Below, one piece after another: positions 17,621 through 25,357 of a stretch of 64,000 nt of DNA. The stretch's first letter is position 1. Every line of letters starts with the position of its first letter. Below the pieces are notes generated by a model. That model ran no database searches. It was not told the DNA's origin and saw nothing but the letters and a program-made list of their open reading frames with translations. This stretch comes from Bacillota bacterium (lineage in GTDB: Bacteria > Bacillota > Clostridia > Oscillospirales > Ruminococcaceae). The stretch is from the NCBI GenBank assembly GCA_023457355.1, contig JAEWLW010000003.1, forward strand, positions 1 through 64,000. The letters run 5' to 3'. A program made the position numbers and the translations under genes.

Positions 17621-17785
17621 TCAGCTTATGTTGTTGGCGGTGTTCCGGGCGCTTTGTACAGCTATCTGTATTATCGTTTTATTGGTTGCGCGTTCGGGCG
17701 TTGTATGATTACCGCCAATCCGTTGCGTTCGACGCTTTATGGTGTGATGCCCGGCGGCCTGACCGTGGGTTTTTTAACAAAATAA
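17603..17785 (+). CDS. Possible small membrane protein, DUF6132-like
   Basis: A 60-residue frame with hydrophobic ends. The middle reads FIGCAFGRCMITANPLRS followed by TLYGVMPGGL, which resembles from memory the small DUF6132-type proteins with a G-C-x-x-G-x-C-x-I-T-x-N-P core, a Tyr-Gly pair and a closing helix. Likely two membrane helices around a conserved Cys-x4-Cys turn; function unknown. The start is uncertain: GTG at 17603 has only a weak GGGG-like stretch in front and sits in a hairpin loop. It may be a real small gene or a remnant. Confidence 0.45.
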   Translation: MYAIKISAYVVGGVPGALYSYLYYRFIGCAFGRCMITANPLRSTLYGVMPGGLTVGFLTK

Positions 17786-17854
17786 TTTCCATTTAAATCC
17801 AATAGGCGCCTTGTTTATACAGCGCCAAATTGTTGTAAAACACAGAAAAATGCC

Positions 17855-17883
17855 TTGACAAAGCCAAATGTGTGTGATATCAT
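17855..17883 (+). promoter_or_regulatory. Promoter of rplU-rpmA
   Basis: TTGACA (17855-17860), exact 17-bp spacer, TATCAT (17878-17883). A strong ribosomal-protein promoter; the transcript would start near 17890, just ahead of the L21 leader. Confidence 0.8.
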
Positions 17884-17889
17884 AATTTT

Positions 17890-17977
17890 TGCCGCATGCT
17901 TTGGGCTATAAGTGCGCTCTGTTTAGCAGACAGCGACGCCCGAAAGCAGCGAGACTGAACAGATAAGCAGGTGTAAC
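17890..17977 (+). promoter_or_regulatory. Ribosomal protein L21 leader (probable)
   Basis: The leader folds around a closing stem TGCTTTGGGC (17897-17906) with GCCCGAAAGCA (17938-17948), one bulged base, and an inner CTGT/ACAG hairpin. Position between promoter and rplU and the general shape fit the L21 leader family of Firmicutes, thought to bind L21 for autoregulation. Assigned by position and folding by eye, not by covariance search. Confidence 0.55.
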
Positions 17978-18289
17978 ATGTACGCAGTATTCATTACCGG
18001 CGGAAAGCAGTACCGTGTCGCTCAGGGCGACGTGATTTTCGTCGAAAAGCTCGACGTTGAGGCCGACCAGACCATCGAGTTCGACAACATTCTCGTTGTC
18101 GGCAAGGATGACAGCGCTGTTGTGGGCACCCCCACCGTAGCGGGCGCCAAGGTTGTTGCCAAGGCGCTGAAGAATGGCAAGGGCAAGAAGATCACGGTCT
18201 TTACCTACCGTTCCAAGAAGGATTCCAAGCGTAAGATGGGCCACAGACAGCCCTATACCAAGCTGGAAATCACCGCGATTAACGCTTAA
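17978..18289 (+). CDS. rplU: 50S ribosomal protein bL21
   Basis: Large-subunit protein contacting 23S rRNA. Starts MYAVFITGGKQYRVAQGD, with the family-typical KMGHRQPYTKLEI end; 103 residues. ATG with AGGTG ahead. Co-transcribed with rpmA, 40 bases downstream; unlike most Firmicutes there is no prp (ysxB) gene between them. Confidence 0.97.
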   Translation: MYAVFITGGKQYRVAQGDVIFVEKLDVEADQTIEFDNILVVGKDDSAVVGTPTVAGAKVVAKALKNGKGKKITVFTYRSKKDSKRKMGHRQPYTKLEITAINA

Positions 18290-18329
18290 AGAAAATTGAA
18301 ATCATTTTTTTACTGGAGGTGCAAAACCA

Positions 18330-18590
18330 ATGGCACATAAAAAGGGCGTTGGCTCAACTAAAAACGGTCGCGACTCCGAAGCCAAACGGCTTGGCGTTAA
18401 GCGTGCCGACGGTCAGTTTGTAAAGGCTGGCAATATTCTGGTTCGTCAGAGAGGCACCCATATCCATCCCGGCGAGAATGTCGGCATCGGTTCGGATGAC
18501 ACTCTGTTCGCGCTTACTGACGGAACGCTCCGTTTTGAGCGCCTCGGCCGTGACCGCAAGAAAGCTTCGGTCTACGCGGCGGAGAACTAA
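18330..18590 (+). CDS. rpmA: 50S ribosomal protein bL27, without N-terminal extension
   Basis: L27 lies by the peptidyl-transferase centre. The protein starts directly at MAHKKGVGSTKNGRDSE, as in Gram-negatives; many Firmicutes instead carry a short leader (ending ...LQLFA) cleaved by the protease Prp. The codons upstream of this ATG contain a GGAGG site ten bases ahead and no such leader. The 86 residues are typical of mature L27. A strong terminator follows. Confidence 0.97.
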   Translation: MAHKKGVGSTKNGRDSEAKRLGVKRADGQFVKAGNILVRQRGTHIHPGENVGIGSDDTLFALTDGTLRFERLGRDRKKASVYAAEN

Positions 18591-18600
18591 GCTTACGAAC

Positions 18601-18630
18601 AAAAATCCCGAGCGTTCGCTCGGGATTTTT
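18601..18630 (+). terminator. Terminator of rplU-rpmA
   Basis: Perfect 12-bp stem AAAAATCCCGAG (18601-18612) with CTCGGGATTTTT (18619-18630), 6-base loop. Symmetric, works on both strands. Confidence 0.9.
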
Positions 18631-18974
18631 CTGTGTTATACTTTAACGCCGGGGTACCCCGGCAGCGGTCAAAAATGAAAGCGCTGGCGGCTGTGTCCAA
18701 GCGGCATCTTGTTGGCCCGTTTTCGGAGTAGCTTTTCAGGGTGGAGCCGCCGCCGTCATGCTGCCCCGTGTGGGCGCCAGGCGGCAGTGGCGTTGGGGGC
18801 ACGGCAAATTATTGACGGACAAAGGCAACAGTTTGTGGAAGAGTGTTTCGTGAATCGTATAGTGTTCGGCTCAATATGGCGTGGGCCCGGCTCTTGCCAC
18901 AGTTGCTGCAAACAGGATAACCCGCACCCGATAGGCAAGACTATTGGTGTGCGTCCCCAAAAAGGAGGGAAAAT
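18631..18974. other. Intergenic region rpmA-obg
   Basis: About 340 GC-rich bases with no gene that I can support. An exact 16-base palindrome, GCCGGGGTACCCCGGC, sits at 18648-18663. Frames crossing the region are shadows without ribosome sites. I see no clear promoter for obg. Confidence 0.5.
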
Positions 18975-20249
18975 ATGTTTATAGATAAGGCCTTTATAAA
19001 GATCAAAGCCGGCAAAGGCGGCGACGGCTGCGTATCGTTCCACCGCGAGAAATATGTTGCGGCCGGCGGCCCGGACGGCGGCGATGGCGGTCGCGGCGGC
19101 AACGTTGTGTTCGTGGCTGATACCAACAAAACAACCCTGATGGAGTTTAAATATAAGACCCGTTATTTTGCACCCGAGGGCGAGCCGGGCGGACGCCGTC
19201 AGTGCAGCGGTAAAAATGCCGAAGACCTTGTTATCCGCGTGCCGATGGGCACGTTGATACGCGAGCGTGAATCGGGCAGGCTGTTGGCCGATATTTCCGA
19301 TCATGAGCCGGTTGTTATCGCAAAGGGCGGCCGCGGCGGCTGGGGCAACCAGCATTTTGCCACGCCCACCCGCCAGATTCCGCGTTTTGCCAAGCCGGGC
19401 CTTCCGGGCGAGGAGTTTGACGTGCAGCTGGAACTGAAGCTTTTGGCCGATGTCGGTTTGGTTGGTTTCCCGAACGTGGGTAAATCGACGCTGATTTCAA
19501 TGGTCAGCGAGGCCAAGCCCAAGATTGCCAATTACCACTTCACCACCCTGACTCCTGTGTTGGGCGTTGTGCGTGTGGACGCTGAAAAAAGCTATGTGAT
19601 GGCGGATATTCCCGGCCTGATTGAAGGTGCGTCGGAAGGCGTGGGGCTGGGGCATGCATTTTTGCGCCATGTTGAGCGCTGCCGGCTGATGGTTCACGTG
19701 GTGGACGTCTCAGGCTGTGAGGGACGCGAACCCCTGGACGATTTTGAGCTGATCAATAAAGAGCTTGCCAATTTTTCAGAGGCGCTTGCCGAACGGCCGA
19801 TGCTGGTTGCGGCCAACAAATGTGATATTGCAACGCCGGAACAGGTGGGGGGCTTCACCAAGGCACTTGAAGAACGCGGCTACCGCGTGTTCCCGATTTC
19901 GGCAGCGACTAATCAGGGCGTCGAGCCGCTTTTGAATGCCATTTCAGCCGAGTTGGATAAGCTTCCTCCGGTGCTGCGCTATGAGCCCGATCCGTTGCCG
20001 GCAATGGACATGGATACAGCCGGACAGCGCCAGTTTGAGATTACCCGCGGTGATGACGGGACATACTATATTCAGGCGAGCTGGTTGCCGCATATTCTTC
20101 GTTCGGTCAATATGGACGACTATGAATCGCTGCAATATCTCCAGCGTTCGCTGCGCAACAGCGGCATCATCGACAAGCTGGAGGAAATGGGCATCAACGA
20201 GGGCGACACCGTCGATATCGACGGTTTTGAATTCGATTATGTGAGATGA
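18975..20249 (+). CDS. obg: GTPase Obg/CgtA
   Basis: Essential GTPase involved in large-subunit assembly and stress signalling. Three parts: glycine-rich Obg fold (about 1-158, with GGDGCVSFHREKY), G domain with GFPNVGKS (164-171), DIPGLIEGAS and NKCD, and a C-terminal OCT domain ending EFDYVR. The 424 residues are normal. ATG at 18975 after AAGGAGGG. In many Firmicutes obg follows rplU-(prp)-rpmA, as here. Confidence 0.97.
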   Translation: MFIDKAFIKIKAGKGGDGCVSFHREKYVAAGGPDGGDGGRGGNVVFVADTNKTTLMEFKYKTRYFAPEGEPGGRRQCSGKNAEDLVIRVPMGTLIRERESGRLLADISDHEPVVIAKGGRGGWGNQHFATPTRQIPRFAKPGLPGEEFDVQLELKLLADVGLVGFPNVGKSTLISMVSEAKPKIANYHFTTLTPVLGVVRVDAEKSYVMADIPGLIEGASEGVGLGHAFLRHVERCRLMVHVVDVSGCEGREPLDDFELINKELANFSEALAERPMLVAANKCDIATPEQVGGFTKALEERGYRVFPISAATNQGVEPLLNAISAELDKLPPVLRYEPDPLPAMDMDTAGQRQFEITRGDDGTYYIQASWLPHILRSVNMDDYESLQYLQRSLRNSGIIDKLEEMGINEGDTVDIDGFEFDYVR

Positions 20250-20260
20250 GGAGTCGCCTG

Positions 20261-20710
20261 ATGCTAAACGCAGAAAAGATGCCCGATCTCAGGCTGATTA
20301 ACCCGTTGACACTGGCCTTTATTGGCGACGGTGTCTACGAGATGCTGGTGCGGGAGGAGATTGTCAACCGCTACACCAGCCTTTCGGCCAACAAACTGCA
20401 TACCCTTGCGGTGGAAATGGTGCGGGCGACCGCGCAGGCGCGCGGGTTTGCCATCATAGCGCCCGCTTTAACCGAGGCGGAAATGGTCGTGTTCAAGCGC
20501 GGCCGCAACGCGAACGGCGTCACGCCGCCCAGGCACACCTCCGCAGGGGAATACCGCACCGCGACGGGGCTGGAGGCGCTGTTTGGCTGGCTGTATCTCG
20601 GCGGAAACCAACAGCGCATTCGCGCGCTGTTTAAAATGATATTGGACGGGGATTTGCATGAAGCAGGGCAGGACCCCGACAGCGAAGACGTGGCATTACC
20701 TCAAAACTGA
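20261..20710 (+). CDS. mrnC: Mini-ribonuclease 3
   Basis: RNase III catalytic domain without a double-stranded RNA-binding domain; matures 23S rRNA ends in Bacillus. NPLTLAFIGDGVYEMLVREE carries the conserved acidic residues, and the TGLEALFGWLYLGG helix is family-typical. ATG at 20261 is preferred (GAGGAG at 20248-20253, 7-base gap) over an ATG at 20246 overlapping the obg stop. It has 149 residues. Its end overlaps the following YitT gene by about 50 bases. Confidence 0.9.
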   Translation: MLNAEKMPDLRLINPLTLAFIGDGVYEMLVREEIVNRYTSLSANKLHTLAVEMVRATAQARGFAIIAPALTEAEMVVFKRGRNANGVTPPRHTSAGEYRTATGLEALFGWLYLGGNQQRIRALFKMILDGDLHEAGQDPDSEDVALPQN

Positions 20711-21533
20711 ATTTTTAACGGAGACCGCCGCCGCAGCGCTGCTGGCGTTGGGAATATGCGTATTCTCGGCGCCTAACCGCATTGTTGGCGGCGGTCTTTC
20801 GGGCATTGCATCGGTGTTCTATATATTGTTTGGCCTGCCGATTGGAACACTGAGCCTTGCCATGAATATTCCGCTGCTGCTCTTAGGCTGGCGGAAGCTG
20901 GGGCACCGGTTCATCTGGCGTACGCTGCGCATCACGGTCATTGTTTCGGTTCTTATGGACACCATGACGGCGCTGGTGCCCCCCTATACAGGCGAACCGC
21001 TTTTAGCCGCGGTATTTGGCGGCGTGTTCTCAGGTGCTGGCCTGGGACTGATTTTGATGAATGGCGATTCGACCGGTGGAACCGACATCATTGTCATGCT
21101 GATAAAAAAGAACCGGCCGCATCTCTCGTTCGGTTTTATTGTGTTGGTCACCGACTGCGCCGTCGTGCTGATGGCAGCCGTGGCCTACCGCAGCATGGAC
21201 ACTATTTTGTATGGTACGGTAATGATTTATGCTTCAACGGTGGTGATCGACCGCATTATCGAGGGCGCAGACGCCAGAAAACTTGTACTGATCATCACAC
21301 GTGAAGAAAAGGCGGTGACAGAGTCGCTGCTCACCGGTTTGGAGCGCGGCGTCACGGTGCTGAATGCATTGGGCGGCTTCAGCCGGGAGCCGATTTCGGT
21401 TCTGCTTTGCGTCGTGGACAAACGACAAATTTTCAAGTTAAAAACGATTGTGCGCAAAAACGACAGCAGCGCTTTTGTGGTTATTACGCATGCAGCAGAA
21501 ACGCTTGGCACAGGCTTTAAACAGCTGGACTGA
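20658..21533 (+). CDS. YitT family membrane protein (first copy)
   Basis: Integral membrane protein of unknown function. An N-terminal YitT domain with five predicted helices (signature SAPNRIVGGGLSGIAS and NGDSTGGTDIIVMLIKK) is followed by a soluble DUF2179 domain (REPISVLLCVVDKRQIFKL). It has 291 residues, the normal length. ATG at 20658 lies inside mrnC and GGACGGGG precedes it, suggesting coupled translation. A homologue with the same layout lies directly downstream. Confidence 0.85.
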   Translation: MKQGRTPTAKTWHYLKTEFLTETAAAALLALGICVFSAPNRIVGGGLSGIASVFYILFGLPIGTLSLAMNIPLLLLGWRKLGHRFIWRTLRITVIVSVLMDTMTALVPPYTGEPLLAAVFGGVFSGAGLGLILMNGDSTGGTDIIVMLIKKNRPHLSFGFIVLVTDCAVVLMAAVAYRSMDTILYGTVMIYASTVVIDRIIEGADARKLVLIITREEKAVTESLLTGLERGVTVLNALGGFSREPISVLLCVVDKRQIFKLKTIVRKNDSSAFVVITHAAETLGTGFKQLD

Positions 21534-21574
21534 TGAAGCCGAATTTTTATGCGGTTTTATCGACAACAAATCTA

Positions 21575-21603
21575 TTGCTATTTTTAAAGTGCTTCGTTAT
21601 GAT
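21575..21603 (+). promoter_or_regulatory. Promoter of the second yitT-like gene
   Basis: TTGCTA (21575-21580), 17-bp spacer, TATGAT (21598-21603). Gives the second copy its own transcription start. Confidence 0.5.
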
Positions 21604-21639
21604 ATAGTAAATGCATGACAAGGAAAGGACGATTAAAAT

Positions 21640-22515
21640 ATGAAGTTGACCAGGAGGCAGCTTGCTCTTGGCGCAAAAGGTATTGTGCTGGACGCTGTGG
21701 CCTCGACATTTTGGGCAATCGGTATCAAGATGTTTGCAGTTCCCAATAAAATAGCCCCCAGCGGGTTCACCGGTATCACGGTTCTGATTAATTATCTGAC
21801 CGGTTTGCCAATTGGCTCCATGAGTTTGCTGATGAATATTCCGTTTTTAATTATCTGCTGGCGGGTGATTGGCAAGGATTTTGTTTTGCAGACGGTACGG
21901 GTACTGATCATTTTTTCGCTGCTGATGGATTTGGTGTTCATTGCACCCCCCGTCTACGCCGGAGACCCGCTGTTGGCGGCGCTATTTGGCGGTGTTTTTT
22001 CCGGAATCGGCGGCGGGATAGTCTTTTCACAGGGAGCGTCAGGCGGTGGAACCGATTTGATTGTCAAGTTGATTCGCAAAAAATACCCTTATGTCTCCAC
22101 AGGGCAACTGGTTGTCGGCATCAATGGCATGATTATGGTTTTGGCAGCGGTGGTTTACGGCAATATTGAAGCGGGGCTTTATGGCCTGCTGATGTCATTC
22201 ACCTCCGGCAAGGTGGTGGATACCATCTTAAACGGCGCAGATTCGGCAAAGAGCGTGATGATTGTGACCCATCAGCCGCAGCTTATTTCCGACAGTATTA
22301 TACACCAGCTGCACCGGAGCGCGACCATCATCAGCGGAACCGGCGCTTATAATCACGACAATACATATGTGCTGCTGTGTGTGGTGCGCAAAACAGAGTT
22401 TTTCCAGCTTAAACGTCTGATTCGCGAAGCCGACCCCTGGGCGTTCGTCATCGTTAACGAGGCTAATCAAATTCTCGGAAAGGGCTTCAGGGCGATCGAT
22501 TCGGCGGATTCTTAA
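21640..22515 (+). CDS. YitT family membrane protein (second copy)
   Basis: Paralogue of the preceding gene with the same 291-residue length and architecture: YitT helices (VPNKIAPSGFTGITVL, FSQGASGGGTDLIVKLIRKK) and a DUF2179 domain (NTYVLLCVVRKTEFFQLKRL). The two differ widely in sequence, so the duplication is old. ATG with AAGGAAAGG upstream and a separate promoter. Function unknown. Confidence 0.85.
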   Translation: MKLTRRQLALGAKGIVLDAVASTFWAIGIKMFAVPNKIAPSGFTGITVLINYLTGLPIGSMSLLMNIPFLIICWRVIGKDFVLQTVRVLIIFSLLMDLVFIAPPVYAGDPLLAALFGGVFSGIGGGIVFSQGASGGGTDLIVKLIRKKYPYVSTGQLVVGINGMIMVLAAVVYGNIEAGLYGLLMSFTSGKVVDTILNGADSAKSVMIVTHQPQLISDSIIHQLHRSATIISGTGAYNHDNTYVLLCVVRKTEFFQLKRLIREADPWAFVIVNEANQILGKGFRAIDSADS

Positions 22516-22542
22516 ATATAGGCTCAAATTCATATCATGAAA

Positions 22543-22574
22543 AAGGCCTTTCCGTCAATTGGCGGAAAGGCCTT
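22543..22574 (-). terminator. Terminator between yitT copy 2 and hemerythrin
   Basis: Perfect 12-bp stem, arms 22543-22554 and 22563-22574 (AAGGCCTTTCCG type). On the minus strand it is followed by TTTTT, so it chiefly ends the hemerythrin gene, and may also serve the converging yitT gene. Confidence 0.8.
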
Positions 22575-22584
22575 CAAAATGAAT

Positions 22585-22989
22585 TTAACGCTGCGAACGG
22601 ATATGCGCAGCAACTTTGACGTCTTCGCGTTTAATATGGTTAACCAGCCACCCCGCGACAGCGGTGTTGACCTTACCTACCAGAACAATATTGGGCCCCT
22701 GTGCTTCCAACTGGTCCATCAGTTCACGAACCGTTTTCTTGAACGCTTCATGATACTGCTTGTGGTTGGGGTAATCGGGATATTGGCTGGCTAGTTGGAG
22801 CTTTTCTTCGTCAGCAAAATGCTTGGCGGTATAATCATACAGAAAAGAAGTCGTTTCCTTTAGGGCATCACGGCCTTTCCCTTTAGAACATGCCTCCAAC
22901 AAATTGTTTATTGCAACGAACAGTTGCTTGTGTTGTTCATCAATTTTAACATTTCCAGTCTCCAAATCGGCGGTCCAGCTGTATGCCAT
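22585..22989 (-). CDS. Bacteriohemerythrin
   Basis: Single-domain hemerythrin, an O2-binding protein with a di-iron site in a four-helix bundle, probably for oxygen sensing or scavenging in an anaerobe. Iron ligands are visible: His20 (VKIDEQHKQLF), the HFADEE helix, HKQYH, and the last HIKREDVK with His and Asp. It has 134 residues. ATG at 22989 is eight bases after AGGAG; a GTG three codons earlier overlaps that site. Monocistronic, with its own promoter and terminator. Confidence 0.9.
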   Translation of the reverse strand: MAYSWTADLETGNVKIDEQHKQLFVAINNLLEACSKGKGRDALKETTSFLYDYTAKHFADEEKLQLASQYPDYPNHKQYHEAFKKTVRELMDQLEAQGPNIVLVGKVNTAVAGWLVNHIKREDVKVAAHIRSQR

Positions 22990-23066
22990 TGTTGTCACTC
23001 CTTCTTATGTCGTCGCTTTTATTTTGCAGCGCTAAAGACAAATTTCTTCATTTTTCGTTCCTTCAC

Positions 23067-23095
23067 ATTATAATATTGTTTTTTAATTAATGCAA
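23067..23095 (-). promoter_or_regulatory. Promoter of the hemerythrin gene
   Basis: Minus strand TTGCAT (23095-23090), 17-bp spacer, perfect TATAAT (23072-23067), in an AT-rich block. Confidence 0.7.
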
Positions 23096-23259
23096 TATTA
23101 ATTTGCTAAAACGAGCATACTATTATGGTGTGCTTGTTTCAACAGACAAAAATAGCTAAATTATCAGGCAATGACAGATATTTTTTAAAATAACTGTGAT
23201 TTAGATGAATATTGTGCTGGTAGCGGCAGATAATAGGAACAAAAGTGAGGTGAAAAGAA

Positions 23260-23493
23260 ATGAGCAATCCGAGAGACACTCAGAGCAACACGTCCAACAC
23301 TCAGAGTTCCAAGAATAACTACCAGACTTCCAACCAGAATGGCAACTCCAGCAATAACACAGGGAAGAGCAGCTATCAGTCTTCTAACCAGAATGGTAGC
23401 TCCAGCAACACAAATAGGAACAGCTATCAGTCTTCCACACAGACCGGCAATCCTAAAGGTACCAACAACAAAAACGGCGAGAGCTGCAGATAA
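23260..23493 (+). CDS. Asn/Ser/Gln-rich repeat protein of unknown function
   Basis: A 77-residue, strongly polar frame made almost wholly of Asn, Ser, Gln, Thr, Gly and Lys. It holds three imperfect units of about 18 residues built on NYQTSNQNG, SYQSSNQNG and SYQSSTQTG. No signal peptide or membrane helix, and a single Cys near the end. ATG is preceded by GAGGTG eight bases upstream, supporting translation. It recalls small disordered spore proteins only in composition; I do not recognise a family. The reading frame could have ended early, since lysine/alanine-rich codons follow in another frame. Confidence 0.55.
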   Translation: MSNPRDTQSNTSNTQSSKNNYQTSNQNGNSSNNTGKSSYQSSNQNGSSSNTNRNSYQSSTQTGNPKGTNNKNGESCR

Positions 23494-23959
23494 GCAATCA
23501 AATGCTGCAAAGGCTAAAAAGGTTATCACGCATAGGGTGCATTGTTGAACCCGGGGATAACCGGTACGGGGCAACAACGAAAGCAGACATCTATTCACAA
23601 TGTGAAAGGATGCCTGCTTTCGTAGGTATTTACGGCTTTGCCGGTATTGTTTTTTGGCTTTTCAGGCTTTTCCGATCTCTTCACGCTAAAATAGAGAAAG
23701 GAAGCTCCAAAACAAAACTTGCATGCCTCAGGCCTGTGGCGAGGCCTTGCTCTATGGCACCGTGTGATCAGGCAGCGCCACCATTCTTCCGCTGAATGCG
23801 AATGAAGATACCTCGCGCATTATAAGCGTTAAAGACAATATAGAATAGCCCGTTTTTGTGACTGGGGCGGCGAAGGCCAGAATAAATTTGTTTGCCGTTC
23901 GCAGAACGGTATGTTAATATATTCTTATAATGCGACCGTTATATTAAGGAGGAAATAAA
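23494..23959. other. Intergenic region before the M20 hydrolase
   Basis: About 465 bases. An interrupted hairpin pairs 23578-23591 with 23609-23622 (CGAAAGCAG/CTGCTTTCG plus CATC/GATG) and may end the repeat-protein transcript. A TATAAT at 23926-23931 could be the -10 of the M20 gene, without a clear -35. A 97-codon frame here lacks family resemblance and is not called. Confidence 0.5.
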
Positions 23960-25264
23960 ATGGGTTTTAGTTTCGACCGTGTGGATATGGACGCTTTCAC
24001 CAGGGATTTGATTGCAATACGGCGCGATCTGCATCGGTATCCGGAATCTGCGTGGACCGAATATCGCACGACTGCCAAGGTTATGGAACAGCTCACGGCG
24101 CTGGGCTTAAATGTGACGTACGGAGAGAAAATACATACACCCCAACACATGTACGGGATGCCCTCCGAAGAATATTTAAAGCAATGCGAAGCGCGGGCAA
24201 TTGAGGAATCCGGCAGGGAAGACCTGATCACCGCGATGCGCGGCGGTTTTACAGGATGTGTCACGGTCATTGAAGGCACTCAGCCCGGTCCGACCGTCGG
24301 TTTCAGAGTGGATATAGACTGCAACGACGTTGCCGAATCCACCGACGAAGATCACCGTCCCTTTAAAGAGGGGTTTGTTTCCAACCATGCCAACCTGATG
24401 CATGCCTGCGGGCATGACGGGCATGCCGCCATCGGCATTGGTGCGCTGCGGCTGTTGCTGGCTTATCGCGACCAGATTAAAGGGAAAATTATATTTGTTT
24501 TCCAGCCTGCTGAAGAGGGATTACGCGGGGCCAATTCCATTGCGCAGTCCGGCATTCTCGACCAGGTCGACTATATGATAGGCGCACACCTTGGCCTTAA
24601 AAAGTGGGAACTTGGCACCGTTGCCACCGGCACACACGGCTTTTTGGCCAGCACCAAATTCGACGTCACCTTTAAGGGCAAGTCTTCCCACGCGGGCGCC
24701 AGCCCCGAAGAGGGCCACAACGCGCTGGCGGCTGCCGCCACCGCCACGCTCAACCTTCTGGCCATACCACGCCACAGCGGGGGCAGCAGCCGCATCAACA
24801 TCGGCACCCTTCACGCCGGCACCGGCCGCAATGTTATTCCTGAAACCGCGGCTATGACGGTTGAGACCCGTGGTATTACGACGGATATCAATGAATATAT
24901 GTTTGCCAAGGCCGACCGCGTCTGCCGTGCCGCAGCCGATATGTACGAGTGCGGTTTTGAAAGTAAGTTTATGGGCGCGGCGGGTAGCGCTGTCTGCGAC
25001 AGGGAACTGGTGGACAGGGTTTCCGATTCCATCAGCGAGCTGCCCGATATCAAGCAAATCCACAAGGATGTCGATTTTGGCGGCGGTGAGGATTTTACCT
25101 ACATGATGAGCAGGGTGCAGTCCCATGGCGGTCAGGCGACCGAAATGATTGTCGGCACACCGTTAAAAGCACCGCACCACAACGGCCGCTTTGATTTTGA
25201 TGAGGCGGTGTTGCCGCTGGCGGCGCAGATTTTCGCCAAAATTGCACTGGATATCTGCAAATAG
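23960..25264 (+). CDS. M20 family metallohydrolase, AbgA-like amidohydrolase
   Basis: Cytoplasmic di-metal hydrolase of the M20D group (aminoacylase / p-aminobenzoyl-glutamate hydrolase subunit A-like). Metal ligands are in HACGHDGH (148-155), the catalytic Glu pair in FQPAEEGLRG, and a distant His in PHHNGRFDF; the dimerisation domain carries KGKSSHAGASPEEGHNAL. It has 434 residues, as AbgA. ATG after AAGGAGG. Substrate cannot be deduced; no abgB or abgT partner is adjacent. Bounded by a terminator. Confidence 0.85.
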   Translation: MGFSFDRVDMDAFTRDLIAIRRDLHRYPESAWTEYRTTAKVMEQLTALGLNVTYGEKIHTPQHMYGMPSEEYLKQCEARAIEESGREDLITAMRGGFTGCVTVIEGTQPGPTVGFRVDIDCNDVAESTDEDHRPFKEGFVSNHANLMHACGHDGHAAIGIGALRLLLAYRDQIKGKIIFVFQPAEEGLRGANSIAQSGILDQVDYMIGAHLGLKKWELGTVATGTHGFLASTKFDVTFKGKSSHAGASPEEGHNALAAAATATLNLLAIPRHSGGSSRINIGTLHAGTGRNVIPETAAMTVETRGITTDINEYMFAKADRVCRAAADMYECGFESKFMGAAGSAVCDRELVDRVSDSISELPDIKQIHKDVDFGGGEDFTYMMSRVQSHGGQATEMIVGTPLKAPHHNGRFDFDEAVLPLAAQIFAKIALDICK

Positions 25265-25282
25265 AATTCACAAAAAATTTAG

Positions 25283-25319
25283 AAAGCCGCAAGATGCCAA
25301 CCAGCGTTTTGCGGCTTTT
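25283..25319 (+). terminator. Terminator between M20 gene and araC-type gene
   Basis: Ten-bp stem AAAGCCGCAA (25283-25292) with TTGCGGCTTT (25309-25318) and a T tail; symmetric, so it can serve both converging genes. Confidence 0.8.
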
Positions 25320-25357
25320 GTGCGTTAAGATTAAGATGCGCGAATAAGCATCATGAT

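Larger units (their letters stand above)
17520..17977. other. Intergenic region lgt-rplU
   Basis: Contains, in order, the 15-bp inverted repeat, the possible DUF6132-like frame, the rplU promoter and the L21 leader. Nothing else is evident. Confidence 0.6.

Noticed and set aside
18756..19355. 199-codon minus-strand frame over the obg start and the gap before it
   Set aside because: Mostly antisense to the Gly-rich Obg domain; composition reflects that shadow.
20658..22515. Tandem YitT genes as a recent duplication
   Set aside because: The two proteins differ through most of their length, so the duplication is old.
23260..23480. CRISPR-like repetition
   Set aside because: Units are imperfect, in frame and without spacers of constant length; it is a protein repeat.
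23502..23795. 97-codon frame with a hydrophobic stretch after the repeat protein
   Set aside because: No ribosome site, crosses a likely terminator hairpin, no recognisable family.
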